A stretch of 8,412 bases of DNA, from NCBI GenBank assembly GCA_030621655.1, contig JAUXHH010000064.1, forward strand, positions 1-8,412, read 5' to 3'. This DNA is from Desulfobacterales bacterium. Its GTDB lineage: Bacteria > Desulfobacterota > Desulfobulbia > Desulfobulbales > BM004. Below are positions 1 through 4,923 of the stretch, piece by piece. The translations under genes and the position numbers were made by a program. The notes below the pieces were generated by a model. It was not told where the DNA came from. It made no database searches and was given only the letters and a program-made list of their open reading frames with translations. Within the stretch, counting starts at the first letter, position 1. Each line of letters begins with the position of its first letter.

Positions 1-380
1 GGGTCGGGGAAAAACAGGGAAACCCGCGCAAGACTTCCGGCAGGCAGAAGCGCCAGGACTTCCATAGCGTCCCGCCGGTCTATCCGGACATTGGTAATTT
101 CCATTTCCCGTATACCCAGCAATAATTGACCTACACCGGGCAGATATACATCAACACCCAGGTAATTGTTTTCCGGATGTTTACGCGCCATCTCCAGCAG
201 AGCCTCTCCCATGCCAAAGCCAATCTCCAGATGACATGGTGCCTGCCGTCCAAACAGTCCATGCAGGTCCAATGGTCCCTGCTCCGTGATGCCGTAATCC
301 AGCCACAATTCATCCAGGGCGAGTTTTCGCGATGGAATCATGCGACCTTCGCGGCGTTTATAACTGCGAATTGAAATCAT
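1..380 (-). CDS. trmB: tRNA (guanine-46-N7)-methyltransferase, 5' part only
   Basis: This enzyme transfers a methyl group from S-adenosylmethionine to N7 of G46 in the variable loop of tRNA, in the cytoplasm. The 126 readable codons start at ATG 380 and run off the left edge. The N-terminus has the family's RSYKRREGRM block (residues 5-14). The SAM-binding glycine loop EIGFGMGE lies at residues 52-59, followed by the NNYLGVDV strand (71-78) whose acidic residue D77 sits at the ribose-binding position, and PGVG (81-84). The NVRIDRRDAMEVL segment is at 98-109, and LFFPDP begins at 122, just before the usual W-x-K-x-R-H, which is cut off. No good Shine-Dalgarno precedes the ATG (only AAAGATAG). 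It is the last visible gene of a minus-strand group after the amidohydrolase, 117 bp downstream of it, with a repeat in the gap. Family assignment is firm; only the C-terminal part is unseen. Confidence 0.93.
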   Translation of the reverse strand, partial: MISIRSYKRREGRMIPSRKLALDELWLDYGITEQGPLDLHGLFGRQAPCHLEIGFGMGEALLEMARKHPENNYLGVDVYLPGVGQLLLGIREMEITNVRIDRRDAMEVLALLPAGSLARVSLFFPD

Positions 381-471
381 ATTATTCTATCTTTAAGCAA
401 TTGCACTCACCTCACCTATCTTTGCGAAAGCACTCTTTCATGGTGTGGAAGATCGATGCGAAGTCCTCAGT

Positions 472-498
472 CAATTTTACATTCTCCATTCTCCATTT
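472..498 (-). repeat. Dispersed AT-rich repeat, CATTCTCCATT type
   Basis: On the minus strand this block is a tandem of AATGGAGAATGG-type units. All 27 bases are identical to 2898-2924 read on the plus strand. It begins at the stop codon (497-499) of the amidohydrolase and lies in the spacer before trmB. It belongs to the same loose family as the blocks near 1621, 1990, 2893, 3377, 3886 and 4860. Confidence 0.8.
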
Positions 499-1627
499 AA
501 AAATTCTTGCTCGGAGCGCCGTCAACATAGATGTTCTCAAGATAGGACAGTTTTCTCGGCAGCTGCGGCACCGTACCCCTGGCAACCAGAAATGTTGCTT
601 TCCGCCCCACAGTCAGTGCACCCAGGTTCTCCATGCCGAAGAATTTTGCCCCATTATCCGAGGCGCACCGGATGGCTTCCTCAAGGGAATAGCCTGCCTT
701 GATGAATAGTTTTATCTCCTCGACCACCGACTCGCCATGGAGTATGCCGACATTTCCGGCTCCAGTTCCCACAGCGGTTTTTATGCCCAATTTTCTTGCC
801 AGACGCAGTTGCGCCAATTGTTCGGCGAGCATCTTTTTCCAGAAAGCTTCGGCGCCGGGATCCGGTTTTCCCGGCGCTACATAACGCATGGAAAAACGGC
901 ACATCACATCCCCGCCGCTGGCCGAACCTTGCATACCGTTTTTGGCCTTGAGCACACTGGGAATCCACAGCACATCCATGTCCGCCATTTTCCGGAGATT
1001 GTCTTCGCCCATACCGTATCCCTGTTCAATGGCATCGCATCCCGCCTCAAGCGTTTCCTTTACCCGTTGCTGCCCGTTGGCCACCACCACCGCCTTTTTT
1101 TCGCCTTTCTGCTGCAGGATACTGCAAAGGTTTTCCCGGTTAAGCCGGGAATCAGGGGTTTCTTCGTCGCCGATATTGGCGGAATAAACGATCCTGAGAA
1201 AATCAGAGCCTGCTGTCCGGATGTCAATGATGTTTTCCTGCTGCATCACCTCCTGCAAATGTTCCCCCAGGCCGATAGTCTTATCGCTGTCAGCCAAACC
1301 CAGCACTCCGTGTGAATGGCAGTAGCGGATATGCTGCGCAACCAGGGCTGTTTTTTTCGCAATTCCACCCTCCTCCATGTCCCTCCGTACCTTCTCATCC
1401 ACGGAGGGAGACCGCGCCAGGGAGACGCTGCAGTCAACCAGCGGCGGCACAATGGTACAGTGCGAAAGATCATCGATTGCAGCCCCGTCATTGAGGGGAA
1501 GGTCGGCTGCCGGGCCAATGGCTGCAATGATGCTGTCCTTCACTGCAAGGAAGACATTACGGCGCACAGGATCGCCGCTGCCATCGATAAAGCTTCCTGC
1601 CATTATGTATCGTTTTTGTAAATTCAA
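497..1627 (-). CDS. Amidohydrolase-superfamily protein lacking the metal ligands (probable pseudoenzyme)
   Basis: The protein (376 residues from TTG 1627) follows the imidazolonepropionase/prolidase-like amidohydrolase layout. It has an N-terminal beta-sandwich strand ending IDGSGDP (14-20), then VPPLVD (60-65) where the HxH motif normally follows. A barrel segment reads AGCDAIEQG (195-203), then AVGTGAG (285-291), and the C-terminus reads NLGALTVGRKATFLVA (334-349). Each usual metal position is changed: S67 and S69 replace HxH, N184 and Q202 replace the two barrel histidines, and G289 replaces the catalytic aspartate of GTDAG. The second-shell frame (GTxAG, ILHGES, LGALTVGRKA) is kept and the frame is intact, so this looks like a retained non-catalytic protein, not decay. 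The start is uncertain: TTG 1627 keeps the first beta strand (RYIMAGSFIDG) but lies in a repeat with no Shine-Dalgarno; ATG 1603 is the alternative. It follows the cupin gene by 47 bp. Fold is confident; substrate and role are unknown. Confidence 0.8.
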   Translation of the reverse strand: MNLQKRYIMAGSFIDGSGDPVRRNVFLAVKDSIIAAIGPAADLPLNDGAAIDDLSHCTIVPPLVDCSVSLARSPSVDEKVRRDMEEGGIAKKTALVAQHIRYCHSHGVLGLADSDKTIGLGEHLQEVMQQENIIDIRTAGSDFLRIVYSANIGDEETPDSRLNRENLCSILQQKGEKKAVVVANGQQRVKETLEAGCDAIEQGYGMGEDNLRKMADMDVLWIPSVLKAKNGMQGSASGGDVMCRFSMRYVAPGKPDPGAEAFWKKMLAEQLAQLRLARKLGIKTAVGTGAGNVGILHGESVVEEIKLFIKAGYSLEEAIRCASDNGAKFFGMENLGALTVGRKATFLVARGTVPQLPRKLSYLENIYVDGAPSKNF

Positions 1628-1645
1628 AATTCAAAATTTTAAAAA
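1621..1645. repeat. Dispersed AT-rich repeat, ATTCAAAATTCAAAA type
   Basis: Two tandem ATTCAAA units followed by an A/T run fill most of the 47-bp spacer between the cupin stop and the amidohydrolase start. The TTG start codon of the amidohydrolase lies within the block. Very similar units occur at 1990-2010 and 3890-3905. Confidence 0.7.
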
Positions 1646-1674
1646 GTATTATGTACCGGAGTATCTTCTCAAAT

Positions 1675-1971
1675 TCAGATAACATGAACGGCGAAGGCCA
1701 CCATGGTTTCTGTTGCCCTGATTCCCCGCGACTCTCCTTTGTCGACAAATATCATGTTCCCTGCCTGGACTTCGACTTCCTGCCCATCGACAGTCATTAC
1801 ACCTTTACCGCTGACAATGTAAAAGACACCTGTGCCGCTGTCGTGGGGCGGGATCTCCTGCCCCGGTTTCATGCAGATCAGGGGGATCTTATAGTTGGGC
1901 GACACCTTTAATATCTGGGGTGCAAACTGTTCCGAAAAGCTCGCTTTTTCTGTCAGGTCAATGCGTTCCAT
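1675..1971 (-). CDS. Small single-domain cupin protein
   Basis: The protein has 98 residues from ATG 1971. The cupin core is clear: KPGQEIPPH (35-43), GVFYIVSGKGVMTVDGQEVEV (48-68), then the turn AGNMIFVDKGES (70-81). The metal-ligand pattern is poor. Of the HxH pair only H43 remains, with S45 in second place; the motif-1 glutamate position is G48; and the motif-2 histidine position is R82. A canonical metal-dependent dioxygenase or isomerase activity is therefore unlikely, and ligand binding or a structural role is more probable. The start was set at 1971 rather than the upstream in-frame ATG at 1998 because GAGGGAGA (1978-1985) lies about 7 bases ahead of it. It is the middle gene of the M50-cupin-amidohydrolase run, all on one strand. 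Fold is confident, function unknown. Confidence 0.85.
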   Translation of the reverse strand: MERIDLTEKASFSEQFAPQILKVSPNYKIPLICMKPGQEIPPHDSGTGVFYIVSGKGVMTVDGQEVEVQAGNMIFVDKGESRGIRATETMVAFAVHVI

Positions 1972-1977
1972 AAATTG

Positions 1978-1985
1978 TCTCCCTC
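1978..1985 (-). promoter_or_regulatory. Ribosome-binding site of the cupin gene
   Basis: On the minus strand this reads GAGGGAGA, about 7 bases before ATG 1971. It decides the cupin start against the ATG 27 bases upstream. It is one of the few clear Shine-Dalgarno sites in the window. Confidence 0.7.
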
Positions 1986-1989
1986 TTTT

Positions 1990-2068
1990 GAAATTCAAAA
2001 TTTAGAATTGTAGTTTTTTCCTGTGCCTTTCACTTTTTTCATTCTGCATTTTTCATTCTACATTTAAT
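1990..2068. repeat. Dispersed AT-rich repeat block between M50 protease and cupin genes
   Basis: The spacer contains an ATTCAAAATTTAGAATT unit (1991-2009), then a pyrimidine-rich stretch with TGTGCCTTTC (2023-2032, also found at 3873-3882). CATTCTGCATT and CATTCTACATTT units (2040-2064) then lead directly into the stop codon of the M50 gene. The composition contrasts sharply with the flanking coding DNA. Confidence 0.65.
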
Positions 2069-2692
2069 TCAGGGCAGCAACAGTTTGATAAGCGTCAGGA
2101 TTACCGATTCGATAAAGCGGATTACCGGTTCCAGAACACCGAGGTACAGTAACGCGATGATAATTATTAAGCCATACCGCTCAAGACGGAAAAGGGATTT
2201 CTGGACGCTTGGGGGTGCAAAGCCCATCAGAATTTTCGACCCGTCGAGGGGCGGCAGCGGGATCAGGTTAAAAGCGGCCAGGATGATGTTGATCCGGGCA
2301 AAATAATAGAGTAGCTGTGCCGCTATACCTGACGGTGAAGGAGACAGCAGCTGATACAAAAAAAGAGCACAAAACGCCAGGAGCATGTTCGTTATGACCC
2401 CTGCGGCAGAGACCAGTATCATCCCCATGCGTTTGTCGCGCAATTGGTTGAAATTCACAGGCACCGGCTTTGCCCAGCCAAAGCCGAAAATAAACAGCAT
2501 GAGGGTGCCCATAGGGTCGAGGTGCTTGAGCGGATTGATGGTGAGACGGCCCATTGCCTTGGCGGTCGGATCACCCAGGCGATAGGCTACCCAGCCATGC
2601 GCCAATTCATGAAAAATAACGGCATACATGAGCGGTATGGCAATGATGATGAAAGCAAGTGGATCTTTAAGCAGCAGGTTGAGCAGTCCCAT
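2069..2692 (-). CDS. Site-2 protease family (M50) integral membrane zinc metalloprotease
   Basis: This 207-residue membrane protein is of the short, PDZ-less M50 type (YwhC/Rip-like group). A first hydrophobic helix (about 11-27) carries the zinc motif HELAH (H28, E29, H32). The family's conserved GRLTINPLKHLDPMGTL follows at 48-64 and KPVPVN at 75-80. Hydrophobic segments lie at about 92-116 and 124-146. The third zinc ligand is in NLIPLPPLDG (142-151; D150), and a final hydrophobic pair spans about 173-207. Such proteases cut substrates within the membrane, often in regulated proteolysis, but no substrate gene is visible here. The start at ATG 2692 fits the family's N-terminus. It has only a weak GGGAT upstream, and a TATAAT hexamer ends two bases before the ATG. 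It is first of the minus-strand group that continues with the cupin. Confidence 0.93.
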   Translation of the reverse strand: MGLLNLLLKDPLAFIIIAIPLMYAVIFHELAHGWVAYRLGDPTAKAMGRLTINPLKHLDPMGTLMLFIFGFGWAKPVPVNFNQLRDKRMGMILVSAAGVITNMLLAFCALFLYQLLSPSPSGIAAQLLYYFARINIILAAFNLIPLPPLDGSKILMGFAPPSVQKSLFRLERYGLIIIIALLYLGVLEPVIRFIESVILTLIKLLLP

Positions 2693-2694
2693 GG

Positions 2695-2700
2695 ATTATA
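2695..2700 (-). promoter_or_regulatory. Possible -10 element of the M50 gene
   Basis: A perfect TATAAT on the minus strand ends two bases before the start codon. If used, the mRNA would start at or about the ATG, that is, leaderless. The -35 position 17 bases upstream is a T-run (TTTTTT), far from TTGACA, so the match may be chance. Confidence 0.25.
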
Positions 2701-2733
2701 TCCCGACAGAATTCCGTAAAAAACAAAAATAGG

Positions 2734-2792
2734 GTCAGATCTTGAACCGTGCAAGACTTTACATTTGTAATTGTGTCAATACAAGACCTGAC
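2734..2792. repeat. Imperfect inverted-repeat element, REP/IS200-end-like
   Basis: The outer arms GTCAGATCTTG (2734-2744) and CAAGACCTGAC (2782-2792) are inverted repeats with one mismatch over 11 bp. A nested hairpin TCTTG-7-CAAGA spans 2740-2756. Motifs of the GGGTCAGATCTTG type are, to my knowledge, common as dispersed non-coding elements in proteobacterial genomes and often accompany REP-associated (Y1) transposases. No transposase is present here, so it would be a non-autonomous or remnant copy. It marks the left edge of the plus-strand accessory patch. Confidence 0.6.
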
Positions 2793-3005
2793 AACAATAT
2801 AATTTAAAAATTAACTATGGTGTCTGCTGAATTCTTATCCATACCCGGTCCATTCCCTATCATTTTCTTAGGGTTGGAGCTTGTCTTGTTAAATGTAAAA
2901 TGGAGAATGGAGAATGTAAAATTGTCATCATGCAAAACGAGACGACGATTGAAAGAAAATGGAGAATGTAAAAAGGGAAATGGAGAATGGAAATGGAGAA
3001 TGGAA
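2793..3005 (+). repeat. Non-coding leader with tandem AATGGAGAATGG repeat upstream of the four-helix-bundle gene
   Basis: With the element before it, this completes the 313-bp gap after the M50 gene. Bases 2815-2833 (TATGGTGTCTGCTGAATTC) resemble 4902-4919 (TATGGTGTCCCCGGAATT). From 2893 the sequence becomes a run of ATGGAGAATG and TGTAAAA units with two interruptions. Bases 2898-2924 match 472-498 exactly in reverse orientation. The reading frame of the downstream gene is open back through the repeat to 2817, but the translated repeat (WRMENVKL-like) has no family similarity, so it is treated as untranslated. The last unit supplies GGAGA (2995-2999), the ribosome-binding site of the next gene. 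Confidence 0.65.
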
Positions 3006-3371
3006 ATGCAGAACAAGAAAGATCTTAAAAATCGGACAAAATTTTTTGCCTTGAGAATAATAAAAATGTATTCGTCTCTGCCAAGATCAATGGAAGCCCA
3101 GGTTCTGGGCAAACAGGTTCTTCGTTCCGGAACCTCGGTTGGTGCAAATTATCGAGAAGCCTCTCAAGGCAGATCAAAGGCAGAGTTTATTGCCAAGATG
3201 GGAGATTGTCTCAAGGAGCTTGATGAAACAACGTATTGGTTTGATCTGTTGGTTGAAGGTGGCATCCTTCCAAAGGAAAAATTATCTGACTTACTTCAGG
3301 AATCAAAAGAGCTAACAGCAATTTTTATTACAATAATCAAGAAGACAAAAACCAATTTAAAGAAAAAATAG
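3006..3371 (+). CDS. Four-helix-bundle protein (23S rRNA intervening-sequence protein family)
   Basis: The protein has 121 residues, the usual size for this family (PF05635/TIGR02436). The family signature RSGTSVGANYREA is at 40-52. Helix-forming blocks are FFALRIIKMYSSLP (13-26), KAEFIAKMGDCLKELDETTYWFDLL (58-82) and EKLSDLLQESKELTAIFITIIKK (91-113). Family members form small helical bundles. They were first noted inside 23S rRNA intervening sequences and are related to the Avd accessory protein of diversity-generating retroelements, but no rRNA, reverse transcriptase or template repeat is visible here. ATG 3006 was chosen because GGAGA ends 6 bases before it and because upstream codons are repeat sequence; ATG 3000 is a close alternative. 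It is followed 41 bp later by an ORF6N gene on the same strand. Family is confident, cellular role unknown. Confidence 0.9.
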   Translation: MQNKKDLKNRTKFFALRIIKMYSSLPRSMEAQVLGKQVLRSGTSVGANYREASQGRSKAEFIAKMGDCLKELDETTYWFDLLVEGGILPKEKLSDLLQESKELTAIFITIIKKTKTNLKKK

Positions 3372-3376
3372 TTTTT

Positions 3377-3412
3377 CATTCTCAATTCTCCATTTTTAAT
3401 TTTAAATTTAAA
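3377..3412. repeat. Dispersed AT-rich repeat ahead of the ORF6N gene
   Basis: Units of CATTCTCAATTCTCCATTTTT are followed by an AATTTTAAATTTAAA tract, filling the spacer between the two accessory genes. The tract runs directly into ATG 3413. The ORF6N reading frame stays open through the repeat, but its translation there is unrelated to the family. Confidence 0.7.
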
Positions 3413-3853
3413 ATGGTCATGCTGGACCGTGACCTGGCTGAGCTCTATGGGGTAGAGACAAAACGGCTCAAGGAACAGGTGCGCAGAAATATTAAGCGGT
3501 TTCCGGAAGATTTCATGTTCAGATTAACTTTTAAAGAAGAATCATTTCTAAGGTCGCAATTTGCGACCTTAGAGGGAAAGGGCAAACATTCTAAGTATTT
3601 ACCAATGGCATTCACTGAACAGGGCGTAGCCATGTTATCCAGTGTGCTGAAAAGTGATCGGGCCATCCAGGTCAATATCCAGATTATGAGGATATTCAGC
3701 CAGTTTAAGCAGATGCTTTCAGGGCATAGGGATTTGGAAAAGAAGATTGAGGCAATGGAAGCAAAATCCGACCGGCAGTTCCGGGTGGTTTTTGAGGCGA
3801 TAAAACAGATGTTGAAAGAGGAGGAGAAGCCGAAACAGAAGATTGGGTTTTAA
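3413..3853 (+). CDS. ORF6N domain protein, short at the N-terminus
   Basis: ORF6N (PF10543) is a DNA-binding-type domain of phage and mobile-element regulators, related to the KilA-N/BRO group. The match runs from VMLDRDLAELYGVETKRL (2-19) through RRNIKRFPEDFMF (24-36), LRSQ (46-49), KYLPMAFTEQGVAMLSSVL (61-79) and RAIQVNIQIMRIF (83-95). A charged coiled-coil tail ends in the typical KPKQKIGF (139-146). Family members usually have an extra segment ending in an IRGxKV-like strand before VMLDRDLA. Here an AT-rich repeat takes its place and no Shine-Dalgarno precedes the ATG, so the 5' end may be lost or replaced. The C-terminus is complete and the frame is clean. A 27-bp palindrome is embedded at codons 46-53. 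A second copy, also damaged at its 5' end, lies at the right edge of the window. Confidence 0.88.
   Translation: MVMLDRDLAELYGVETKRLKEQVRRNIKRFPEDFMFRLTFKEESFLRSQFATLEGKGKHSKYLPMAFTEQGVAMLSSVLKSDRAIQVNIQIMRIFSQFKQMLSGHRDLEKKIEAMEAKSDRQFRVVFEAIKQMLKEEEKPKQKIGF
3547..3573. repeat. Perfect palindrome inside the ORF6N coding sequence
   Basis: The arms CTAAGGTCGCAA (3548-3559) and TTGCGACCTTAG (3561-3572) are exact reverse complements around a single T (3560). One further T-A pair (3547/3573) extends each arm to 13. It covers codons 46-53 (L R S Q F A T L). The ORF6N copy at the right edge has a different palindrome at the same codons. It could act as an operator for the encoded DNA-binding protein or fold as an mRNA hairpin. 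Confidence 0.85.
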
Positions 3854-3885
3854 TTTTTTATCTTTTCCCTTCTGTGCCTTTCTTC

Positions 3886-3929
3886 CTTAATTCAAAATTC
3901 AAAACTCATAATTTATAATTTATAATTGC
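3886..3929. repeat. Dispersed AT-rich repeat downstream of the ORF6N gene
   Basis: ATTCAAAATTCAAAA units (3890-3904) are followed by tandem ATAATTT units. The rest of the 154-bp spacer to the peptidase gene is pyrimidine-rich low-complexity DNA (TCACTCCTCACTTTTATCC and similar). No hairpin terminator or convincing promoter was found in it. Confidence 0.65.
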
Positions 3930-4007
3930 AGTTCCCCTCACTCCTCACTTTTATCCTTTCACCTTTCTCCTTTTACCTTGATAAATAAATGTGTACTCTT
4001 TTTCCCC

Positions 4008-4826
4008 ATGAAACTTTTCATTCTATTTATGGTAGTGGGGCTCTCTGTCTGGGCCTGGTTTTTCATCAAAGGATTTCGGCGTCAGCAAAAAAGGCGGCTC
4101 CTCCTCTCCACTCCCTTTCCCCCTGCATGGGATGCTATTCTCAAAAAGAATCTGCCTCCCTATGGCAATCTTCCTCCGGATCTGCTCCAGCAACTGCAAG
4201 ATGCAACCAGGATATTTATGGCGGAAAAATCCTTTGAAGGGTGCGGAGGGCTTACCCTCACCGATGAAATAAAGGTGACCATTGCGGCCCAGGCCTGCAT
4301 GCTGCTCTTAAACCGCAAGGTACAATATTACCCCAACCTCTATTCCATCCTGGTTTATCCAAGCACCTATGTGGCAGGCACACGACCCACCATCAGAGGG
4401 CAGTCACAGCAAGCTTCAGTCCGTCTTGGCGAATCGTGGCAAAGCGGCGCGGTTGTTCTGGCCTGGGACAGTGTCAAGCATGGAGCTGCAAACTTTAACG
4501 ACGGTCATAATGTAACCATGCATGAATTCGCCCACCAGCTGGACCAGCATTACGGTGCGGCCGATGGTGCCCCGGTCCTTGCGAGTCGTTCCGCCTATTC
4601 AGCCTGGGGCCAGGTTTTTTCAAAGGAGTATGAGCTTCTCAGAAGGAAAACAGCAAAAGGTCGGAAAAGTGTGATGGATGCATATGGCGCTACCAACCCG
4701 GCGGAGTTTTTTGCGGTGGCCACAGAGACTTTTTTTGAAAAGCCGGCCCAGCTCAGGAAAGAGCATCCTGAGCTCTATGAAGAACTTTATGGTTTTTACA
4801 GGGTTAATCCTGTTGAGTGGGAGTGA
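4008..4826 (+). CDS. mtfA: MtfA-like zinc-dependent peptidase with N-terminal membrane anchor
   Basis: The protein has 272 residues from ATG 4008. Residues 2-20 form one transmembrane helix followed by a basic stretch (FRRQQKRR, 23-30), so the catalytic part probably faces the cytoplasm. The MtfA domain follows, with LTDEIKVTIAAQACMLLL (84-101), LVYPSTYV (115-122) and the zinc motif HEFAH (H172, E173, H176) followed by QLDQ. DAYGATNPAEFFAVATETFFE (224-244) supplies the further catalytic pair by spacing, Y226 and E233. The C-terminus is PELYEELYGFYRVNP. In E. coli MtfA binds the repressor Mlc and is a zinc aminopeptidase linked to glucose uptake control; whether that applies here is unknown. 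TTG 3978 would add ten residues but is not favoured, because 4008 starts the membrane helix cleanly. No good Shine-Dalgarno precedes either start. It converges on prfC. Confidence 0.9.
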   Translation: MKLFILFMVVGLSVWAWFFIKGFRRQQKRRLLLSTPFPPAWDAILKKNLPPYGNLPPDLLQQLQDATRIFMAEKSFEGCGGLTLTDEIKVTIAAQACMLLLNRKVQYYPNLYSILVYPSTYVAGTRPTIRGQSQQASVRLGESWQSGAVVLAWDSVKHGAANFNDGHNVTMHEFAHQLDQHYGAADGAPVLASRSAYSAWGQVFSKEYELLRRKTAKGRKSVMDAYGATNPAEFFAVATETFFEKPAQLRKEHPELYEELYGFYRVNPVEWE

Positions 4827-4837
4827 AGGTAGTGGGA

Positions 4838-4920
4838 ATAAAATAAATCTGTCCCGGTTTTTATTCTACATTTTACATTTTAAATTTTGCATTTAGAAAA
4901 GTATGGTGTCCCCGGAATTG
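4838..4920. repeat. Spacer of dispersed-repeat fragments between mtfA and prfC
   Basis: The convergent spacer consists of an AAATAAATCTGTCCCGG fragment (4841-4857), a tract of CATTTTACATTTTAAATTTTGC-like units (about 4868-4890) and GGTGTCCCCGGAATTG (4905-4920). The first and last resemble, from memory, widespread proteobacterial dispersed elements. The third resembles 2816-2833. No T-tailed hairpin terminator was found for either gene. Confidence 0.5.
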
Positions 4921-4923
4921 TTT

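Noticed and set aside
737..1315. A 192-codon plus-strand frame antisense to the amidohydrolase
   Set aside because: It lies wholly inside a clear family member on the other strand and its composition is that of an antisense shadow.
1972..1998. Upstream ATG 1998 as cupin start
   Set aside because: It would place the ribosome-binding site inside the coding sequence and adds nine residues encoded partly by repeat DNA.
2893..3005. Short regularly repeated units resembling a CRISPR array
   Set aside because: Units are about 10-12 bases of low complexity with no unique spacers of constant length and no cas genes nearby.
2817..3005. N-terminal extension of the four-helix-bundle protein from ATG 2817
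   Set aside because: The added residues are translated repeat, have no family similarity and would make the protein about 60 residues longer than usual; a good ribosome-binding site supports 3006.
3006..3371. Diversity-generating retroelement accessory gene (avd)
   Set aside because: No reverse transcriptase, template repeat or variable repeat is present; the general four-helix-bundle family assignment is enough.
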